Assembly (NCBI GenBank): GCA_020081605.1
Contig: JAHREC010000019.1
Span: 1,240,001-1,304,000, forward strand
Length of the DNA stretch: 64,000 bases
Source: Albifimbria verrucaria
Lineage: Eukaryota; Ascomycota; Sordariomycetes; Hypocreales; Stachybotryaceae
Reading direction: 5' to 3'
The notes under the pieces are model-generated. The model had not been told where the DNA came from. It ran no database searches and saw only the letters and a program-made list of their open reading frames with translations. Position 1 is the first letter of the stretch. Each line of letters starts with the position of its first letter. Below are positions 35,101-45,738 of the stretch, piece after piece. Made by a program: the position numbers and the translations under genes.

Positions 35101-38080
35101 TAGCGGGCAGCTAACCCATACCCACAATTAGGCTGTTTTATGTATGGCTTGGTCGTTTATTTATCAGATGGTTGATGCCCTGGTCACCGAGAACGGCGAC
35201 TATGGAGATGTCTAAGTGTCTGTGGCCAAGGCTGGGAGCGTTTACTCCTGCGAAGTGCCACCGGCTGCCCTAAGACGGGGAACGCCTTGGCTTGATTTGC
35301 GCAACGGCGATCGTGATGAAGATTGTCAACGATCATTGCGAGGCTTGCGGCTCTCAATCTCGTGCCCGGAATCAGAAAGGATCACCGCTCGGAAGCATCA
35401 ACATCCGCTCTTACTGCACCAGTAAAATGAAGGGCTGCGATAGAGATCTCTGGGGAGGGACAGGGCTAGACATGGGTGACATATCTCTGGGTTCCACAGC
35501 ACCCAATCACCCTGGGCTTGATCAGTGGTGAACCAGGGGACGAGAGACGGGAGTGGACGGACCGGGCTGATGAATTGAGTTGGCTGTGCGATGCTGCTGG
35601 CCGGATGACGAATTACCTGTTTGGGACGATCGGCGTTGGACAGAGGCCAAGCACAGGCCAGCAGCATGGGGCAAGGGCCGGAAGCTCTTCCAACTGATCC
35701 GGTAGATGCCGACTTATCTCTAGTTGGTGTTGCATTGGATTTGGAGCCTGCTCCCTCTGGTGCGCTGTGCGGTTTGTGATTTGCCGCCGCATTGTCCAGG
35801 TTTGTTTACATTGACTTACATGTTTAGATTGCTAAACAAGCCGCTCATATCTACGGATATGTGCTCGCGCGTGGTTACGACCAAGGGCCTGCAGGGTAAA
35901 CACAGCAAATAGCATGCATGAAATGACATGCTGGCCCACGCGCCGTTTCTCGAGAAGCCTCACTGCCGGGCCCCGACTTTGACTCATAGTCGACTTAGTC
36001 GGACTCATTCAAAGTCTAGAACTCCTGTCATCCAACCACTTGGTCGTGGATCAAGGGTTGGCCCTTGGTGGGTTCGCCAGCTTCAAAAAAGAAAAAGAAG
36101 GAAAAAGGCTCAGTTGATCATGTTCGCCGCCAAAGACCCGCTTTCTCATGGCTTAGATCTCCGTCCGTCCCAGGGCAATGCCTGGGGACTGCTTCACCGC
36201 ATCAACCCCTCTAGAGGGGTGTTAGCCGGCCAGCGCGAGATATCCATCGTCGTAGGCCTGGTGGATGTTTGCCAAGGAGGGCGTGTTGCACGTTCCCTAA
36301 CGTAAGGGTAGAGACGGTTCAGCAAGGCCTCAAGGATAGACCATGTGTAGAGAAGGACTCGACGACAACTACCCGCCGGGAAATAATTTCGTGAATCTGC
36401 CTCGCTCGGCCCACCAACTGCACGCCGGACCTGGTCAATGCTGTGTCCCCTGCCGGAAATCCATCAAAGGCAGATCTCGCAGAACGGCGCCCGCCCAGCC
36501 TTAGGGAACCCCAGAGGTGGATTCGCCCAACCCTGGGAGGAGGCATGCTCCAGGAAAAACCCCGTTTGGCGCCTCTATCTCTGTCTCGCGCGCAAGATTG
36601 AGCAATGGCCACTTGCGGAACAATTCCGACCACTCTACGCCCCCTCCCCAGAGGACGGACACCTGCTTTGCCGTGCCCGACCCTCTGGCCCCGGTGTGGG
36701 GTGGAGGATCATTGCCAGCGGAAACAAGAGATCAAGCATGCCGAGGCAGAGGCAAATGGGACCGACGTGATCGCTGGCCTTGGTTCAAAGGCAAACGGAG
36801 ATATTCGCCCCAGCACGGCCGTGCGGTAGCGCTGGCCTCGAGCGGTGTTGGGGGCCGTTGCAGGTTGGTCTACTAATACACGGTCAGTATCTGCTTTAGG
36901 ACGGGGCCACATGGCTTGGCCTAGACCCCGTCTGCTCGTCATTGCATTTCCAGACCACGAGCCACGTCCTGTTGGAGGTCCTGGGATTCCACATTGCCTA
37001 TGATGCATCTAGATCCGGAAGGCGGGCTGCCGAACTTGTCCACCCGTATCTGACAAGTTGGTTCCTGAACACGGCCTGGACATAGCCGTCTCTCACGCAG
37101 ACACGGTCACATTCAATACACGCGAGCTCTTCACACCCACTCTCCTGTCCCTCCCACGCACATGTACATGCTATGCTGCCTATACATGGCATGCAATGCA
37201 TCCCGGTGCAGTGAGCTTAGATTTGCGCTGACCTGAAGTCAACCTACGACTCGACTAAACCGCGCCCCGGCACTTCCCACCATGCCTGGGCGGACCGTGA
37301 AAACGTGCTCTCGATGTAACATTCTTATTCTCCTTGCAATCTATCGTGCCCGACCCCGTGTCTGCAGCCCACTCTCCGCCGTCCATGTCCGCCTGCGGAG
37401 GAGGGGTGAGGTCTGTCGTCTCCTGCTGCACTCTCCCTCTTTCGTCTCTGGACGGCGCCAAAGCCTACCGACTATTGACCATGCTCACCCGCGTGTATCA
37501 TTGCAGAGTTGCATCTCTGCAACGTCGAACGTGGTCAGGACCGCGTGGCTGACACGCTCCTCGCCCTGCTGCTACGGCGGCATGATCTCAACGGACAAGG
37601 GCACAGGTGGTGATCGTATCAGCTAAGGCGGCAACTGATTGTTTGTCATTTTAGATATTAGTCTTACACATCGCCGAGAGCGGCAAGTGTTGCAGGCAGA
37701 TGGTGTAGAGAGATATGACGGTGCTGGAACAAGCCTAAGCAGGTCGTGATCATCATGTTGTGCCGCTGCCTTATCGCCCACTGCTCTGCCAATGGCAGTT
37801 ATCATCGACTAGGCTGCCGTATTGCTGTGACCCTGCAATTTGCGAAGTTTATGCTCTCGACAGATAATGGTCATATAGGGTAAAAGTCAAGTAGTTGATA
37901 GCAACGACATTGTGCTCCTATATCCATTCCACTTGTGATCTCTTAATGACTGTTCAAATAGCATGAAACTAGCTATATATGATATGGATGTCAAGGCTTG
38001 GGTATAATGCACTCGTTCCACCAGATACTCATTACCACGAAGGCTGTACAATCTTAGATCCATAATGAGGTTGCTGCTCA

Positions 38081-41000
38081 TCATGCACAGCTCAGGAAGC
38101 CCTTTCTGCTCCAGTTTAACCCTCCTCTCACCGGCACACCAAAGGACCTGTTCTCACTCACAAAGTTACCCCTCAACCTCCTGATAACAGACTTCTCCAT
38201 ATTCGGGCAGTTTTCTTGACCAATTTCCGTATCACAGGCTCGCCAGCCATCCCGGGAAGAAATCTTCCATCTCAGAACAACAGGTGGCTTGTCACGGCTA
38301 TGGTCGGTAGTGTTGTCCGTCGATGCCATCACCAGCGGCCCAAGACAAAGATAGAGATAGTCATCATCGCCTTCACTGCCTGATCGGTAAACAAGTTGGT
38401 GACTTCGTCGGGTGACAGTCGTAGGGAAGCAGATGCGTTCGCGTGGAGTAAAGATAGAATCGTCCCCTTCGTCTGTAGCATTATCACCACTTGTTTCTTT
38501 TGGGAGCATAATCTTGAGGATTTTAGGATCACAAGTCAATGGGGGCAGAGCAACAATGACGGTGTCATCGTTCCAAAATGTCAGTGCCAGAGGATTTGCA
38601 ATGTTATGAAGCGCCTCCCAGAATATGTAAGAGCAGTTCTGAGCTCGGAAACTTCGCACAAGGGTGTCATCGCTGTTGCCCTCGTTGTTGAAGTTGAAAG
38701 TCGATACTTTGACATGGCACCTGGTGCCGCATCCATTCTCGAGGAAAGATATTAGAAGAAAATGTAGATAGTTACCACAGGGAGAAAAGCGAAGTTCTAG
38801 TTATCATGTAAGTGTTTTTCAATATCACACTACTCTTCAAAGACTCACCTCTTGTTGAGGCTACTGGAGTCTCCTGGAGATCTGCCAATTCAGGAAGATT
38901 CTTGGTTTGTTGCTTCCCTGTTTCCAAGTCTAGGATCTCGAGTTTGAATGCTGTATGAGTAACGGCCAAGATTGGAAGAAATGGATGTACTGCAACACCA
39001 ATATTCGCCCATTTGCTTGATCAGTTCGCCCAGCCTTCAATCCATTGGGGATTTTTACCAGGGTATAGGACGAGTAAACAGTCTGTACATTGCCTTTCAT
39101 CAGCCTCCTCCTCTTGGCTTGTCACTGAATTGTGTTCAGAGTGAGCGTTGTCAGTCTCATCTGCGGAGCTCGTAACAGAAGACTCATCATCGTCCGATTC
39201 GTCATCATTGGAAGAGTTGCCGTCATTTTCATTTTCATTTTCATCTTCATCATTATTGGATGAGCCATCGTCGGAAGAGGCATCTTCCGCTGAATCTTCC
39301 TCTTCATTTTCATCGCTTGACTCGTACTCGTCGGTGGATGAGTCTGGCTCATCCGGATTTTTGTAGTTCTCATTACTGGATGGCTTATTCCGAGACCTCC
39401 ACATCATACGGAATACCTGGATATTTTTGTCCATTGCAGACTTGATTGGCTCCATTATGAGCTCCTGTTGATCTTGCTTGCGCACGGAGAATGCCCTATG
39501 CATGGACAGTGGTAGTTTGATCAACTCGCTCACCCACCGGCTTGTGCGTCTGATAGTAATTGTTTTCTGGTCAACCGACCATGCTTCTAGTGATGGAGTT
39601 TCTGCAGTTTCAGTCTCAACCAGCTCAAAAGGTTCTGTTGCGTCTTGAACACCAACAGGTAGGACATATTTCGATCCTACTGGTTGATGCTTGTTTGATA
39701 GTAGGGGCACTCGAAGTTGTTGAAACTCATCAGGCGGTCCACCTTTGTTCTGGTACAGAATCTTAGCCCAGAGCGGCTTGCCGACCAAGACTTCGAAGCC
39801 GTAAATCTCCGATACTGAAGCCATGTCAAATGCATCGCCCAGATGAAGAACTTTGAGCGATTTAGACTTGGAGGATGGGCTTAGATAGCAGCTCCCGTCA
39901 ATCTTCACCAAAGGCAAACATGCCGGTAGGCCTTCTGGAAAAGTAACGAGAACCTCACGCCATTCTTCGATAAAGCAACAGAGTGAGCGATCAAGTTGCA
40001 TAAGCTCTGTAGAATGCTGATCAAGCCATTGAGGCAGAGGAACTCCAAAGTGATCATCGCCACGCCACCCAACCCCTCTGACACCCATCTTGTAGGTACC
40101 CTTTCTTTTCATACTGGCATATCGACCAAAGAGATATGGAGACACTCGTCCTTGAACTCCAAGGCAAGTCCACAATGCCTTACTTTTCAAGAATCGCTTT
40201 ACTGCAGTGACGATCGCAGCACTGGGCTCAATGTAAAGGAGGTGCTGGAACCAGAAGGTTGCTGCATATCGCAGGAACGAGTGCTCTTTAGGTGAGTTCT
40301 TTAGCAGCTCCTCCATATCACAACTTTTAGCGTAACGATCATACGAAAGGTAAGCCAGACATTGTAGACCTAGCTCGGTGCTGATCTCCTTTTTCGTCTG
40401 AAAGAACTTCCGCAAGTGATAACCAACATTGAGACCGTCTGGGTCCTGCAGGAAGAAATCTTCCACTGTCTTGTGATACAACTTCAGATAGCGGCTACTG
40501 GATCCCCCTCAACGCTTTCGATTGTGAGAAGCGGGCTACACAGCTCTTCGATTAGTTCTGCCCGTGGAACACGTGAAGGATCGTAATCTTTTGTCCCTTG
40601 GCGAATCGACAGTGCGTCGATGGCTTCATCCAAGGTGATGGGCTGTAAAGTCCCCACAACAAGAGTAAAGACGCGGCTGTACGAGCATGCTATTTAACAC
40701 CTTAATGATTCGCTAGTAATGGAAAGGTGCAAGACTTACCGTGCAAGCTCCTGTTTTTCCTCACTCTGCGTCGCGATTTTTTCCAATGATCGTGTGTAAT
40801 AAGTGGTTAAATCCTTGGGAAACTTGACCAGTGCCTCTTCAATCTCTGCGTCGCATGTGAAGTTCTCACCCTTGATGGTCTCACAAACAAACCTCGCATA
40901 GAGGAAATTATCTTCTTCTTCAGTGTATTGAGATACGAAACCTCGGGGCGTCAAGTTGGCTGTAAAGTATGTCTGAACGTCTTTGTAGACGGCATCCTGA

Positions 41001-42402
41001 TCGGGTGTGATCTCAGTTGCTTTCACTTCGTCCATCGTGTGGCGTATACTGACGTGGTTACGGCTTGTAAATAACCACTTAACAAGCCCATGTGTCTCTT
41101 GCTTGATTAGAGGAGGCAAAATAGTTAATAGGTCGCTCTCGTCGGCGCACTCATCGATACCATCGATAACAATGTGAATATGACCGCACTGGTTGATGAG
41201 CTTGTGAATAGCAATGGCCGCAACTACGGGAGAATCGAGACTGATAGCATGGTGTTTCATCTCCTGCTCCCAAACCGACACGAGCGCATCTGGGATGTAG
41301 TCCAGTACGGTGAGGAGCTGAAGGGCAAGAGAGCGAAGCGCGCTCATGCCATTTCGTCGTCTCGGGTTGTTGAAGGAAAAATACCACCAAATGACCGAGT
41401 TTCCATGTTTGCTAAGGTGGTCGACAATCGCCGATGCCATTACTGACTTACCAGATCCTGGTTCTGCGTTATACCACAATACAGCATTTTGCTGGGTGTT
41501 GTCTCGCCAATCAATGAAGCGCTGATCTTCAAGAAACCATGTGCACGTTCCAGTCTGTCTGCGCTGTAGCTGTGCCCTCTGGTCCTCCCTGACATCCACG
41601 TGGTCGTAGTCCCCATTATCCAATGTCTGATAGCTTGTCGAAGGTCATCCTCTCGACCTCGTTTCGCTTGGAGCGACTCCGTCGCGTACGCGAGACCCTC
41701 AATATGTCGACAGTCCTCCTTTAGGCCGTCCAACGCTTCTTTTGTATCTGCGATCAGAGATGTCGTGATGCTCTTGAAAACAAGTTTCCGTTGAGACAAA
41801 TTTCGTGACACGGTATACCAAAACCGGATGATTCGCTTATACGACCTGACAAGCCGATCTTGGAATTCTGGCGACGACTCAAAAGCCTCGGCGAATTTCT
41901 GGTAGCACATGAGATTGTCCCCAATCCGCTCCATGGCGTCAACTATAATGTCGAAGTATGTGTGATGGCTAACGGCAAGGTCCAGGACGATGCGAGCTCC
42001 AGAAAATGCAGCACCAACTCCAAAAGGGGTTGCCTGGGTCATAGATTCACACATTCTCAATAAATTCTTCAGAGCTTCCATGAACGGGGCCAGCCTTTGC
42101 AGGATGCGATAACCCCGGCCAGCACGCCGTTGACTCTCGAGCTCCAGGATGAAGCTCTGCAGCTCGCTGGCTGACAAGTCTGCGTGTGAGATCCCATTTC
42201 TTGCTATCGTGTACTCTCTTTGACTAGAAAGGAGCTCTTTGATGTACGGGTTTTTGTCATTGTTTAGCTCTTTGCTGGTGATGTCTCCCAAAAATTCATC
42301 GATGGCCCTCCCAAAGAGGTTTTGATCCTGGGCCACAGGGTCCGTGACGGTCTCACCACTGAGCCTTGTTGCTGGCAGCATCTGGGCGTTTTGAAGAGCC
42401 AT
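38081..42402 (-). CDS. Fungal NLR-like protein: DUF7708-like, NACHT, acidic linker, propeller-like C-terminus
   Basis: STAND NTPase of about 1379 residues, the architecture used in fungal non-self recognition and regulated cell death. Residues about 1-260 resemble DUF7708 (FMEALKNLLRMC, GVGAAFSGARIVLDLAVSH). The NACHT core has WYNAEPGSGKSVMASAIVDH (Walker A near 311) and IHIVIDGIDECADESDLL (Walker B near 406), then winged-helix-like sequence (PITLDEAIDALSI). Residues about 995-1090 are a Glu/Asp/Ser/Asn-rich linker. The last 280 residues (VHPFLPILAV, LRFSPCGNYLHFLLI) look like WD40-type blades. Exons 42402-40740, 40676-39059, 38989-38849, 38796-38081; introns 63, 69 and 52 nt. The 69-nt intron carries an in-frame TGA that would otherwise look like a premature stop. 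Frame changes at 41621-41624 (T run) and 40504-40508 (C run); exon sum 4138 plus 2 is divisible by 3. Confidence 0.85.
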
Positions 42403-42937
42403 TCTTCGTGGCTCACCTAGCCAACTTCATAAAAGTTGTTGCGCTCCTGTCTTCTCTTGAGAACTGTTGATTTTGAGAGAACTTGGTGTGGAGGTCAGAC
42501 GCTGACTGGGCTTGAGGATGAATTACAAGTTCTGGGTGGGTGACATCCGGCGACTTTCATATTTCAGCATTATTGCCTGGTAGAGACCCGCTGATTGAGC
42601 TCTTGAGGCTCAATGATTGCAGTGGTATCATCCTGTTACCGGGGTTGTATGGAACCAACCCCTCTCAGGCGGACCATTATTGCCTGGAGGCATGGGCTCT
42701 TGCATAGCCCTCTGAAAACAATTGCCACTTATCTCGATGATTGTAATATCCTACGCTCTCCAGAAACTATTTTCTCATGTCAGCCACCTACCTTTGCAGC
42801 ATGCAGTAAGCTTTCAGCTATCCTTTGACGAGAATCAGTAACATATCTCATTTCTAAACCTGTTCTACATATCTCCAGGGTGTTCGCGTTAATTCAGTAG
42901 CACTTCTACCTCTCGAAGTGCTCCGCCGGGATTGATC
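42403..42937. promoter_or_regulatory. Shared divergent promoter, NLR and AAA+ ATPase
   Basis: A 535-base gap between the two divergent start codons. It contains a direct repeat of ATTATTGCCTGG (about 42569 and 42677). Shared control of the two genes is an inference from layout. Confidence 0.5.
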
Positions 42938-45001
42938 ATGGAGACTCAACGGTTAGAAGCAGGTTCGCGATGCGAGTTCAGGACATACCATACCACGCCC
43001 AAGAAAGATGGCGAAATGGTCACCAAGAAAATCCAAGAACCATTTGGCAAGTTCGCGTTAACAGATAACGACAGCCCATATGCCTTGGTCATTAGGCGAA
43101 CCTATGAATTTGAAAACCCAAATGTGCCGAAATCCATTAGCCTGAAAATCAACTCGCCACATCTTTTGAGAGCTTTCTCTGAGATTGTCAAGTCATATCC
43201 TTATGTGGCATCGGACTTTACAACACCATTCCAGCTTTCGAGCCCTTTCCAAATGTTGATGCATTATTGGGACGAGCTGGATCAATATCGAATGGCGACT
43301 GATAGCGCTAATACGAAGATGCATCTGAATCTCCTCTTTGAATTCATGAAGCATGAAATTGGACCTGATAGAGATGAGGTACTGAACAACATCAAACAGG
43401 GCCAGATCACCTACCTCATGGCATGGGTCATTTTTCGTCCTGGAGACGTTTTGTATACTGAAATTATGGGGAAACCTTGGCTATTATGCTGCCACAAGAC
43501 GGCCTACGAAGAAAGCACGAAGTTAGGTCCTTATTTGCAGATACATTGCACATACACAGACCATAATGGAATCATGAAAGGACAAGCCAACAAGGTATTC
43601 ACCATCTACCAAAAACAGCTCTTTGGTGGCGATAGTCCAGCACTCATCACAGAGCTGCCAGTTTACCCACTACGGTTTGTGAAACACAATGATGGGCTTG
43701 AAGATGCCTTAACAAAAGAGGAAAGAAGTTTTTGGATCTTGCAGGTACATCAGTGGAGGCATATGAGGGACACGCGCAGTACATGAGGCTGCCGCCTTGG
43801 TCTTGGTACGATCCAGACATGGCAGAGGCTGGTGATGTTTGGCTTCCATATACAGTAAGTAACACAACCCCGGGAGAGCCATGTCGGTATTGTTGACTCA
43901 GGAATAGGAAACTGGACGGGTGATAATTGATCGGAAAACTTTCCAGAGCGATCATCATAGCAGTCAAGTTCAAATCCGGAAGATTGACCGACTCGAATTG
44001 ATGCTCTCCCCGTTCGTCATCGGGTTCTCCCTGGGGCGTAAATGTTGGTCTCGGTTTTCCTCGACAATATCAGCCCGGTCAGATGGAAGCAAGGCGCTTG
44101 GGATTCGCTCATTCTGCAGAACGACCAAAAGCTGGTCCTCAAGGCCCTAGTGACGTCGCATCGGTTCCCAGAGAACGCACGAGATCTGCCTGAACAAAAG
44201 GGCAAAGGGCTTGTCATCTTACTCCACGGCGCCCCTGGCTCGGGCAAGACCTTGACCGCGGAGGTAGCAGCAGAGGTAACCGAGAGAGCCTTGATATCAG
44301 CGTCACTGGGTGACCTCAACCAGGAGAACATGTAAGTATACTGCCTGAGGGCTCTGCAAGCCGAGCTGCCAACTGACGATTGTCAAAGCCCTTGGGTATT
44401 TGAGCAAGAACTCAAAAAAATCCTCCAGTATGCCACCATATGGAAGGCCGTCGTCCTCCTGGACGAAGCCGATGTTTTCTTGGAAGCGAGGGATGAAAAC
44501 GCCGGCGACGCTAACCGCAATGCCCTCGTTGCTGTGTTTCTCAAACAGCTCGAGTACTTCTCTGGAGTAGTATTCCTGACAACAAATCGCCTTAGGGCTT
44601 TTGACCTGGCCATGAAGTCCCGAGTTCATCTTGCTATAGGGTATGGATCGCCGGGAATAGATACTAGACGGCAGATTTGGGCGCAGTATCTGCAGAGAGT
44701 GCCGCCTGAAGAGACAGATATTGTTGATATAGATGATGCTGTCGACTTTGTGATTCGACAACCTTTGAATGGGCGGGAAATTTCTGGCATCATCAACACA
44801 GCGTGCACCATTGCGCGGTACGAGGACCAGAAGCTGCAGATTCAACATCTTGAAAAGGTCTTGGAGGTGAGGGCAACTTTCGACCGTACCCTGAAGGAGA
44901 AGTCGAGGAAGCTGACAGGCGGGTCGTCACTTGACGGACCACACGCTCCTGGGACGATTTTGAGGAAGAATTCGATATTGGAAGATCCAGATGAAATGTA
45001 G
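42938..45001 (+). CDS. AAA+ ATPase with DUF7025-like N-terminal domain
   Basis: Fungal AAA+ protein of about 651 residues. The N-terminal half resembles DUF7025, a domain found almost only before AAA modules in fungi (SRCEFRTYHTTPKK, SPFQMLMHYWDELDQY, WVIFRPGDVLYTE). The AAA core has Walker A (LHGAPGSGKTLTAEVAAE, near 414), Walker B (VVLLDEADVFLEAR, near 469), sensor 1 (VVFLTTNRL), an arginine-finger-like AMKSRVHLAIGY, and a lid (QPLNGREISGIINTACTIA). Exons 42938-43854, 43908-44331, 44389-45001; introns 53 and 57 nt. Frame changes at about 43732-43742 and 44055-44058 (T run), both likely missing bases; exon sum 1954 plus 2 is divisible by 3. Start at 42938 is the first ATG. Substrate unknown; no membrane or targeting segment seen. 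It is transcribed away from the NLR gene. Confidence 0.88.
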
Positions 45002-45738
45002 GTTTACGTGGTCAAGGCGGCGGCTTTCAAAAACATGAGGGTGTATGTAAGCTGCCAAGTTACTTGTTAGACGAACACTGCGAGACATAATTAGTACACG
45101 GGGTATCGGGAGCGATTTTGAGGCCATGAAAGTGAATGAACAGCAATGTGAATCCGTTTAACGCAAAGGCAATGCCATGATGTATTCGGCGTCCGCGGGT
45201 TGGACGCTGGACCTTGTGAGGAGGCCATACTGGTGATAATAAATCGAGAGACTATGATGGAAACCTGGTATCTAACGCGGAGGGGAAAAGGAAGCAAAGG
45301 GGAAAAAGGGAAAAAGTAATGAAAGGGGAGAAAAGGGGACCTAGTAGGCGTCTTCTCAAGACAAACCGAAAACAAAGGACGATGAGAGTAATTAGTGGTG
45401 GCATGTCTCGTATGTTGGCAAGACACCAAATGGGCCGAGACGGGCATCACGTGTTCCTGACTAAGGAACGGCCAGTACATAGTGACAACTACAGTGGTTT
45501 TCCTTAGGCCCCCTGCGTCATCGCCAATCGGGCAAGTGGGCATCGAATAACGTGGCTTTAAGTTGGAGAGCTACAACCTACCTTCATCTGACCTACACGC
45601 CTGGAGCTTGGACACCTTACCCTCATCTACTCGTGTCGACGGCAGACACTGACTTCGGCCGTGAGCATGTTGGCCGGTCCATCTTCGCATTAACATACTT
45701 TTCTGTCTCCCGCGACAAGCACGCCACCCATGCCCAAG
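45002..45738. other. Intergenic region upstream of Hrd1
   Basis: About 740 bases with an A/G-rich tract at about 45275-45345. It should hold the AAA+ 3' region and the Hrd1 promoter. No gene seen. Confidence 0.5.

Larger units (their letters stand above)
19856..38080. other. 18-kb gene desert
   Basis: No coding gene, tRNA or intact mobile element is recognisable here on either strand. Open frames are at most about 210 codons, overlap one another, and contain no domain, transposase, reverse transcriptase or splice-consistent conserved block. In the neighbouring genes, frameshifted though they are, conserved fragments of 100-400 codons stay obvious, so sequencing error alone would not hide a gene of normal size. 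Base composition looks ordinary rather than AT-rich, so this is not obviously a RIP-mutated repeat. The first 1-2 kb should be the promoter and leader of the zinc-finger gene. Pyrimidine-rich tracts (21470-21600, 23510-23590), a 12-base T run near 27068-27079 and several microsatellites are the only structures seen. Small non-coding RNAs or small secreted proteins could be missed. Confidence 0.6.

Noticed and set aside
19856..38080. tRNA genes or transposon proteins in the gene desert
   Set aside because: Scanning by eye for B-box-like GGTTCGA words and for reverse transcriptase or transposase motifs found none convincing; a tRNAscan or repeat search could still find some.
39021..39023. Premature TGA stop in the NLR gene
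   Set aside because: Removed by a well-formed 69-nt intron that keeps the frame.
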